Source of the DNA: Pseudomonadota bacterium
GTDB taxonomy: Bacteria; Pseudomonadota; Gammaproteobacteria; GRL18
Direction: 5' to 3'
Length of the DNA stretch: 6,196 nucleotides
Assembly: GCA_030632745.1 (NCBI GenBank)
Contig: DAOVUE010000105.1
Location: 1-6,196, forward strand
The notes under the pieces are model-generated. The model worked only from the letters and a program-made list of their open reading frames with translations, was not told the DNA's origin and did not search any database. Shown here piece after piece: positions 1 to 6,196 of the stretch. How positions within the stretch are numbered: position 1 is the stretch's first letter; the number at the start of each line of letters is the position of its first letter. Made by a program: the position numbers and the translations under genes.

Positions 1-922
1 CAGCAGTGATCAGGAAGTACGTTTTTTTATTGATGGCCAATATCATCATTTGACTGTGCTTGATATTCCTGAAACAAGCTTTAGTGCTTTTCATTTTAAA
101 GCAGTGAATACGGCTGCAGCACAAAAAGCCTGGCTTGATGAAGATGCGGTGATTATTTCAGAGCCTTATGCCTATCGACATGGTCTGTCCGTGGGTGATA
201 AAGTTAATTTGCCTGTCAGTCAATCTGCTTCTGAGGCACAAAAAAAACAGCTGTGGCAGGCTTTTACAGTGGTTGGGATTTATTATCACTATGGTTCTGA
301 GCAGGGTGTGATTAATATGAGTCGTGCCAGCTATAATCGTCATTGGAATTCAAGAAAACTGAATGCCCTGGGGCTTTATTTGTCCAATGAGGTTTTACAT
401 GAGCCAGGCAAACGAGATAGATTTGAAAAACAGTTGCAGATATTGCTCAGCGGCAAGTCATTGCAATTTATTTCCAGACAGGACTTGCATCAAAAATCAC
501 TGATTATTTTTGATCGAACATTTAAAATTACCAATGTGCTTAAATTACTGGTCATTTTTGTATCCTTTGTGGGTATTCTGACGGCTTTAATGGCCATTGA
601 ACTGGAACGCAGTAGAGAGTTTGCCATACTCCGCGCCACCGGGTTGACGGGGAAACAATTATCTTTTCTGGTTTATATTGAAACATTAACGATGGGGATT
701 GTAGCGGCTATTTTAGCCATGCCGATGGGGATAATATTGGCCTATTTATTAATAGAAGTCATTAACTACCGTTCCTTTGGATGGTCTATGCAATTTATTC
801 TGCCCTGGAAGGAATTTATCATGGCTGGAGGTCTGGCTATTTCAGCTGCTTTTCTGGCGGCGGTTTATCCTGCCTGGCGTTTGAGTAAAACCCGTCCTGC
901 TTTGGCTTTGAGAGGAGAGTAG
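1..922 (+). CDS. ABC transporter permease, FtsX/MacB family (C-terminal part, 5' truncated by window)
   Basis: The frame is open from base 2 to the TAG at 920-922, so this is the last ~306 codons of a longer gene that starts before the window. The first ~165 residues are hydrophilic, as expected for a periplasmic domain. Three hydrophobic segments follow, at about nt 536-601, 665-757 and 812-874, which is the C-terminal membrane block of the FtsX family. Between the first two lies the charged stretch ERSREFAILRATG, the cytoplasmic coupling region by which such permeases contact their ATPase. The C-terminus (PAWRLSKTRPALALRGE) is also typical. A TTG at 50 could be misread as a start but is internal. 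The downstream CrtC-like gene begins 3 nt after the stop, and ATPase-permease-CrtC/AttH operons are a known arrangement, so an ATPase gene is expected upstream. The substrate cannot be told from sequence. Confidence 0.9.
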   Translation, partial: SSDQEVRFFIDGQYHHLTVLDIPETSFSAFHFKAVNTAAAQKAWLDEDAVIISEPYAYRHGLSVGDKVNLPVSQSASEAQKKQLWQAFTVVGIYYHYGSEQGVINMSRASYNRHWNSRKLNALGLYLSNEVLHEPGKRDRFEKQLQILLSGKSLQFISRQDLHQKSLIIFDRTFKITNVLKLLVIFVSFVGILTALMAIELERSREFAILRATGLTGKQLSFLVYIETLTMGIVAAILAMPMGIILAYLLIEVINYRSFGWSMQFILPWKEFIMAGGLAISAAFLAAVYPAWRLSKTRPALALRGE

Positions 923-924
923 CG

Positions 925-2103
925 GTGAAATTACAGTATTGGCAGTGCTTTATCGGGCTGTTTTTTTCTTGCTGTGACTTTGCAGCAGCAATGCCTTTGC
1001 CGATAAACTCTTTATCCATGAAAGGTATTTTAGGGCAGCAGACTGCCGTTAAGGAGAATCATTTTAAACAGGCGCTAGAGCCGAGGTTATTTCAGTTTCC
1101 TCAGGATCATCTGGCACATCAGGCTTATAAAACCGAGTGGTGGTACTTCTCAGGAAATATCAGTACGGATAGTTTGAATAAGTCTGATAAGTCACGCAAG
1201 TTTGCTTATCAATTTACTTTGTTCCGTTTTGCTCTACAGCCTGAAAATTTATCGCGGGAAAATTCTCAATGGCGCAGCAGTAATATCTATATGGCACATG
1301 TCGCATTGACTGATTTTGAAAATCAACAGTTTTATCAGCAGGAACGGTTTAGCCGGGATGGTCTGTCACTTGCCGGAGTCGGAAAAAATGACCATGGCTT
1401 TCTGCAATTCTGGTTGAATGACTGGCAGATAAAGTCGCTGCAGAAAGCTCAATTGTTTCCTTTAATATTAACTGTCAATAATGAAAAATTTGCATTGAAT
1501 CTGCAGCTGGAAGTTATTAAACCCCTTGTGTTACAGGGTGCACAGGGCTTGAGTCAAAAAAGCAGTAAAAATGCCTCATACTATTACTCCTATACGCGTT
1601 TGGCAAGCAGAGGAAATATAACGATAGGGAAGAAGGTTTATCAGGTGTTTGGTGAGAGTTGGCTGGATCGTGAATGGTCAACATCCAGTTTGGGTAAAGA
1701 CCAGCAGGGCTGGGACTGGTTTGCTTTGCAGCTTGATGATGGCTGTGATTAGATGCTCTATCAGATGCGTACAGAAGATGGCTTGAAAGACACATATTCC
1801 AGCGCTATTCTGGTGGACTCACAGGGGGAAAGTGAAATATTACAGGCACAGCAATTTCAACTTAAGGTGAGTGATTTCTGGCGCAGTCCAGTGAGTCATA
1901 TACTCTATCCAATTAAATGGGAGATTTTAATCCCTGAAAAAAAAATTAAACTGACAGTTTCCACAACGGTGAAACAGCAGGAATGGAGCAAAGCCGGGGG
2001 CTTTTCATTTAATTATTGGGAAGGAGGGGTTGAGGTGAAAGGGATAAAAAACCAACAAGCTATAACCGGTTCGGGATATCTGGAAATGACAGGCTATGAT
2101 TAA
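925..2103 (+). pseudogene. CrtC/AttH-family secreted lipocalin-like protein, interrupted by in-frame amber codon
   Basis: This is a 392-codon frame with a single internal TAG at 1750-1752, which leaves a 275-residue upstream piece (925-1752) and a 116-residue downstream piece (1753-2103, its first codon ATG). The start is GTG at 925, with GAGGAG at 912-917 inside the end of the permease gene. Residues 1-22 look like a signal peptide ending AAA before MPLP; two Cys are present but no clear lipobox. Family signatures occur on both sides of the stop: TEWWYFSGN (about residues 70-78) and WLDREW plus GWDWFALQLDDG before it, then MLYQMR, NYWEGGVEV and GYLEMTGYD after it. The family usually reads DDG-x-[DE]-L-MLY here, so the TAG sits where Leu is expected, and TTG to TAG is one base change. 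Members are related to carotenoid hydratase CrtC and to AttH, often act outside the cytoplasm, and are encoded beside FtsX-type transporters. Read-through or two translated halves cannot be excluded. Confidence 0.82.
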
Positions 2104-2465
2104 ACTAAGCCTATACCAGATGGCTCTTTATTTAATGATTCGCAATAATAATTGAAGTTGAATACTTCACCATCTATTATTATGTATCGTTCCACAGTAT
2201 TTTTAACTGCATGTAACTGAGTACTATTTACTATTTCAGCAGATGCTTTAGCTGTAGAGCATGTCTCATCGAGTTTAACCAATTTACTGGGACATATTTC
2301 AAATTTCTTTCTTTTTGGGTGCTATTAACCTTTATCATCAAAACTTCACTTCAAGAGCCGATAAAACTGATGACCAAAGAAGCGAGTAGATATGCGAAAA
2401 AAATTTATTATTAATCTGAGAGAGGGAGTATTTCAAGTTATAACTGAGGGTCGGAATATTAAAAA
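2104..2465. other. Gene-poor stretch, possibly degraded sequence
   Basis: No convincing gene is visible in these ~360 bp. Three weak frames exist. A minus-strand frame is open from the TAG at 2322-2324 down to 2100 but has no ATG, only a TTG at 2282 without a ribosome binding site. A 35-codon minus-strand ORF (2338-2231, beginning MIKVNSTQ) overlaps it in another frame. A 31-codon plus-strand ORF (2392-2487, beginning MRKKFIINLREG) runs into the terminator of the next gene. None was recognised. A 6-bp hairpin (TGAAGT/ACTTCA, 2153-2169) has no T-run after it, and no plus-strand terminator for the CrtC-like gene was found. Overlapping short frames of this kind would fit remnants of a decayed gene, but chance is equally possible. 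Confidence 0.5.
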
Positions 2466-2497
2466 TTTCAACCCTTCTACGTTATAGAAAGTTGAAA
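2466..2497 (-). terminator. Rho-independent terminator of the small secreted-protein gene
   Basis: On the plus strand TTTCAAC (2466-2472) pairs with GTTGAAA (2491-2497), and inside it TTCTA (2475-2479) pairs with TAGAA (2485-2489) around the loop CGTTA. The two stems are separated by a small asymmetric bulge (CC against A). Read on the minus strand, the hairpin is followed by five T (complement of AAAAA at 2461-2465) and begins 4 nt after the stop codon of the minus-strand gene. Position and T-run both fit an intrinsic terminator in that direction only. Confidence 0.8.
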
Positions 2498-2501
2498 GCA
2501 A

Positions 2502-2723
2502 TTACTTCTTTTTACAAGGCACTTCTTTGTGTTGTTCAATACAAGGAACAACATCATCATGTTTAATCAATTCTTCTACATGCATTATTTTATCCGCATC
2601 AGTGACAACGCCCTGTGTTTGTACAACATCATGCTGTACGTTTTCAAAGCTCATGTGATTTGGATGGGCATAAGCAAAGGAAACTAGAAAAAAAGTCAGT
2701 AATATTGAAAGTTTAATCATCAT
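2502..2723 (-). CDS. Small secreted His-rich, two-Cys protein (unknown function)
   Basis: The gene encodes 73 residues. ATG at 2723 is chosen because AGGA lies 6 nt upstream of it (minus strand AGGATTGATAATG). A TTG two codons earlier and the second ATG at 2720 are poorer choices. Residues 1-19 form a clear signal peptide (MMIK, hydrophobic core, FAYA), with likely cleavage before HPNH. The predicted mature 54-residue protein would begin with His and contains six His, two Met and two Cys (C-x8-C near the end), many acidic residues and a KKK tail. It has no membrane segment after the signal. A terminator directly follows, which supports a real single-gene transcript. It is divergent from the urease operon. 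The His, Met and Cys content suggests periplasmic metal binding, or a disulfide-stabilised small protein, but this is inference and no family was recognised. Confidence 0.75.
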   Translation of the reverse strand: MMIKLSILLTFFLVSFAYAHPNHMSFENVQHDVVQTQGVVTDADKIMHVEELIKHDDVVPCIEQHKEVPCKKK

Positions 2724-2787
2724 TATCAATCCTGATGTAGGTTATTATTTAGTTTTCAAATTATTACATAAAAATAATATTTCTGCA

Positions 2788-2801
2788 TTGTCCCAGGACA
2801 A
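2788..2801. promoter_or_regulatory. Palindromic candidate operator, TTGTCC-CA-GGACAA
   Basis: This is a perfect 6-bp inverted repeat around a 2-bp centre. It can also be read as TTGTC-N4-GACAA, the same 5-4-5 geometry as FNR/CRP-family sites (FNR itself prefers TTGAT-N4-ATCAA). It lies in the divergent intergenic region, 65 bp upstream of the small secreted-protein ATG and about 20 bp upstream of the -35 element of the urease promoter. On the minus strand an AATAAT hexamer at 2765-2760 would put a start site near 2753, about 41 bp from the palindrome centre, which fits an activator site. The regulator is unknown. Confidence 0.45.
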
Positions 2802-2820
2802 ATTAATTTAACAAATCTTT

Positions 2821-2850
2821 TTGGCATTAGTTTTTATAAAGATTTATAAT
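2821..2850 (+). promoter_or_regulatory. Sigma-70-type promoter for the urease operon
   Basis: TTGGCA at 2821-2826 (five of six consensus bases) is followed after 18 bp by a perfect TATAAT at 2845-2850. The start site would fall near 2857, giving a short leader before the ribosome binding site at 2865-2870. The AT-rich tract just upstream could help polymerase binding. No -24/-12 (sigma-54) signature was noticed here, so nitrogen control, if present, would have to act on this sigma-70 promoter. Confidence 0.65.
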
Positions 2851-2879
2851 CCAGAGAAAATCTTAAGGAGTCTATAATA

Positions 2880-2900
2880 ATGAACCTGATAATTAAATGA
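2880..2900 (+). CDS. Six-codon leader mini-ORF overlapping the ureD start
   Basis: AAGGAG at 2865-2870 lies 9 nt before an ATG at 2880 that opens the frame MNLIIK and stops at TGA 2898-2900. That stop overlaps the ureD ATG (2897-2899) as ATGA, the usual arrangement for coupled translation. The only good ribosome binding site before ureD is therefore spaced for this mini-ORF and not for ureD, which is 26 nt away. It may act as a translational leader feeding ribosomes into ureD. A one-base sequencing error could instead hide an N-terminal extension of UreD. Confidence 0.4.
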   Translation: MNLIIK

Positions 2901-3772
2901 ATATGTTAAGCACCCCCCCATCAGTTGTTACGACTCATCAAAAATGGTTAGCTTCTTTAGAATTAGCTTTTAGCGCTAAAAATAACAAAACAATTTTGAG
3001 CAAAAACCTTCATTTTGGCCCTTTAATGGTGCAAAAACCATTTTATCCTGAATCACCTGAAGTCTGTCACATCTACTTACTACACCCGCCCGGTGGAGTA
3101 GTTCATGGGGATCAGCTCAAAATTGATGTCAACGTCCAAACTTTTGCTCACGCATTAGTTACCACACCAGCCGCAGGAAAAATTTATCGTTCAGCTGGCC
3201 AGTTTGCCTCCCTTACTCAAACGCTGCACGTTGAAGAATCAGCCATACTGGAATGGCTGCCGCAGGAAACATTATTATTTAATGACAGTAGAGTGCATTT
3301 AAAAACCCTGATCACTGTTGATAAAAATGCCCGCTTTATTGGCTGGGAAATGCTCTGTTTAGGGCGTAAAGCCAGTGCTGAACCCTATAGTTCAGGAGAA
3401 TGTCGACAGCATTTTGAATTATGGCGTGGCAATAAACCCTTATTTATAGAGCGTTGTCATATTGAAGGCCAGTCTTCTATGCTAAAGGAAAAATGGGGTA
3501 TGGATCACTGGCCTCTAACTGCCACACTCATTGCTACAAACTGTACAGAAACTCAACTCAACGCAGTACAGGACTTATTTGAGCAAAGTTCTTTTACCAA
3601 AATCAATATTAAAGGCCATATGAGTGTGACGCTTAAAAATGATTTATTAATTTGTCGTTTTCTAGGAGAACAGGCGGAGCATGCACGAGCCTGTTTTATT
3701 GAAGTTTGGAAACTCATTAGGCCCGGTATAGTGAACAAGGAAGCTCATATTCCAAGAATATGGAACACTTGA
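2897..3772 (+). CDS. ureD: Urease accessory protein UreD
   Basis: The gene encodes 291 residues, normal for UreD (called UreH in some species). UreD binds the apo-urease and, with UreF and UreG, forms the complex that channels nickel and carbon dioxide to the active site in the cytoplasm. Family motifs are visible in order: W17 with the LxLxF strand, HFGPLMVQKPFYPE (39-52), HPPGGVVHGDQL (63-74), TTPAAGKIYRS (89-99), EWLPQE (119-124) and the C-terminal PRIWNT. The ATG at 2897 gives a typical N-terminus. The ATG at 2903 is an alternative, and neither has its own good ribosome binding site because the AAGGAG serves the mini-ORF just upstream. It is the first urease gene and is followed by ureA after 105 bp. 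Confidence 0.96.
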   Translation: MNMLSTPPSVVTTHQKWLASLELAFSAKNNKTILSKNLHFGPLMVQKPFYPESPEVCHIYLLHPPGGVVHGDQLKIDVNVQTFAHALVTTPAAGKIYRSAGQFASLTQTLHVEESAILEWLPQETLLFNDSRVHLKTLITVDKNARFIGWEMLCLGRKASAEPYSSGECRQHFELWRGNKPLFIERCHIEGQSSMLKEKWGMDHWPLTATLIATNCTETQLNAVQDLFEQSSFTKINIKGHMSVTLKNDLLICRFLGEQAEHARACFIEVWKLIRPGIVNKEAHIPRIWNT

Positions 3773-3799
3773 CCCAATTGTGATAATGTTTCTTATAAT
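3769..3799 (+). promoter_or_regulatory. Possible internal promoter upstream of ureA
   Basis: TTGACC (3769-3774, five of six consensus bases, overlapping the ureD stop) and a perfect TATAAT (3794-3799) are separated by 19 bp. That is longer than ideal for sigma-70 but is the spacing used at MerR-type regulated promoters. It would transcribe the structural genes ureABC apart from ureD. The ureD-ureA gap also holds a short inverted repeat, TAAAC-N5-GTTTA (3824-3838), of unknown meaning. In this AT-rich gap a chance match is possible. Confidence 0.35.
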
Positions 3800-3877
3800 A
3801 GCTAGGTCATTTACCGTATAGATTAAACGTCGTGTTTACAATATCATCTTTTCATACTCATTTAAGCGGAGAATAAA

Positions 3878-4180
3878 ATGCAGCTTACCCCAAGAGAAAA
3901 AGATAAATTGCTGATATTTACAGCAGGTTTACTGGCAGAAAGGCGGAAAGAGCGGGGCTTAAAACTAAATCATCCTGAAGCGGTTGCTTTTATTTCTGCA
4001 GCAATAATGGAAGGTGCACGAGATGGCAAAACAGTTGCTGAGCTCATGTCTTATGGTACAACTTTATTATCTGTGGATGATGTCATGGATGGTATTGCTG
4101 AAATGATACACGATGTCCAGGTAGAAGCGACTTTCCCCGATGGCACCAAACTGGTGACAGTGCATAATCCCATCACGTAA
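3878..4180 (+). CDS. ureA: Urease gamma subunit UreA
   Basis: The gene encodes 100 residues, the standard size for the separate gamma subunit of bacterial urease. It assembles with UreB and UreC into the cytoplasmic (alpha-beta-gamma)3 enzyme that hydrolyses urea to ammonia and carbamate. The whole sequence matches the family: [17 protein letters not shown] at the start, [10 protein letters not shown] (30-39), [13 protein letters not shown] (45-57), [10 protein letters not shown] (68-77), [15 protein letters not shown] at the end. GGAG at 3868-3871 lies 6 nt before the ATG. The gene is separate from ureB, unlike the fused UreAB of Helicobacter. A 72-bp gap follows before ureB. Confidence 0.98.
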   Translation: MQLTPREKDKLLIFTAGLLAERRKERGLKLNHPEAVAFISAAIMEGARDGKTVAELMSYGTTLLSVDDVMDGIAEMIHDVQVEATFPDGTKLVTVHNPIT

Positions 4181-4206
4181 CTAACTTCACTAACCTTACT
4201 AAAAAA
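4180..4206 (+). repeat. Three imperfect 9-bp tandem units in the ureA-ureB gap
   Basis: ACTAACTTC, ACTAACCTT and ACTAAAAAA follow one another, starting on the last base of the ureA stop codon. A further ACTAA occurs at 4213-4217. The units share ACTAA and diverge after it. The gap (4181-4252) contains no gene and no clear hairpin. Its only other visible element is the ureB ribosome binding site AGGAG at 4242-4246. Confidence 0.45.
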
Positions 4207-4252
4207 GCATCTACTAAAAATAAGAGTATAAAATCTGCTGCAGGAGTCCCAC

Positions 4253-4566
4253 ATGATACCAGGTGAATATTTTATTGATGAAGGCGACATTGAACTCAAT
4301 GTCGGAATGAAAACAGTCTCGGTCACTGTTGCAAATACCGGCGATCGTCCTATACAGGTCGGTTCTCATTATCATTTTTATGAAACCAATAGGGCACTCT
4401 CTTTTGAGCGTGAAACCAGTAAAGGTTTTCGCCTTAATATTGCAGCAGGCACCGCAATACGTTTTGAACCTGGACAGGAACGCGAAGTCGAATTAGTTGA
4501 ATATGCCGGATTAAGAAAAATTTATGGCTTTAATGGACTTATTATGGGACAACTGGAGGAGCAGGA

Positions 4567-4570
<4 letters not shown>
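4253..4570 (+). CDS. ureB: Urease beta subunit UreB
   Basis: The gene encodes 105 residues, typical of the separate beta subunit, which packs against UreC in the urease trimer. Family motifs are present: MIPGEYF at the start, [16 protein letters not shown] (31-46), [18 protein letters not shown] (58-75) and YGFNGLIMG (91-99). AGGAG at 4242-4246 lies 6 nt before the ATG. Its TGA overlaps the ureC ATG as ATGA (4567-4570), so UreB and UreC translation is probably coupled, which suits equal subunit numbers. No odd residues were noticed. Confidence 0.98.

Positions 4571-6196
<1,626 letters not shown>

Noticed and set aside
1517..1795. 92-residue minus-strand frame spanning the amber site of the CrtC-like gene
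   Set aside because: It is antisense to family-like coding sequence on both sides of the stop, has no family-like content and no supporting ribosome binding site.
1937..1945. Run of nine A in the CrtC-like gene as a frameshift or slippage site
   Set aside because: The frame stays correct through the run and the C-terminal family motifs follow in frame, so no shift has occurred in this sequence.
1753..2103. Independent small gene starting at the ATG after the amber codon
   Set aside because: Its sequence is the normal C-terminal part of the CrtC/AttH family in the same frame, and it has no ribosome binding site of its own. It is treated as part of the interrupted gene.
2153..2169. Hairpin TGAAGT/ACTTCA as terminator of the CrtC-like gene
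   Set aside because: The stem is only 6 bp, AT-rich, and no T-run follows on the plus strand.
2873..2878. TATAAT directly before the mini-ORF start, as a second -10 element
   Set aside because: It lies between the ribosome binding site and the ATG, so a start site there would remove the ribosome binding site. The TATAAT at 2845-2850 fits better.
4051..4326. 91-residue minus-strand frame across the ureA-ureB gap
   Set aside because: It overlaps two certain urease genes on the opposite strand and has no family-like sequence.

Overview
The window comes from a low-GC bacterial chromosome, most probably a gammaproteobacterium. The evidence is the separate ureA and ureB genes, the ureD-ureA-ureB-ureC order, and an FtsX-type permease followed by a secreted CrtC/AttH-family protein. 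The sequence alone does not give the genus.

Left part (1-2103, + strand): the end of a two-gene export-type module. It holds the C-terminal ~306 codons of an FtsX/MacB-type ABC permease, then a CrtC/AttH-family secreted protein whose ribosome binding site lies inside the last codons of the permease. The CrtC-like gene has family-like sequence from end to end but is interrupted by one in-frame amber codon (TAG, 1750-1752). It is therefore a recent pseudogene, a read-through or split gene, or a sequencing error.

Middle part (2104-2896): about 360 bp with no convincing gene, possibly degraded. After it comes a small minus-strand gene (2502-2723) for a 73-residue secreted protein rich in His and with two Cys, followed directly by a good intrinsic terminator (2466-2497). 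The gene is divergent from the urease operon. The intergenic region between them carries a perfect TTGTCC-CA-GGACAA palindrome and a near-consensus sigma-70 promoter reading into the urease genes.

Right part (2880-6196, + strand): the urease operon ureD-ureA-ureB-ureC. UreA, UreB and UreC form the nickel enzyme that hydrolyses urea to ammonia and carbon dioxide, and UreD is part of the machinery that delivers nickel. UreC lacks only its last ~24 residues at the window edge, and every known active-site residue is present at Klebsiella numbering. Features worth a second look are a six-codon mini-ORF holding the only strong ribosome binding site ahead of ureD and overlapping its start, a possible second promoter before ureA, and a 72-bp repeat-bearing gap between ureA and ureB. 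The remaining accessory genes (ureE, ureF, ureG) are expected downstream, outside the window.
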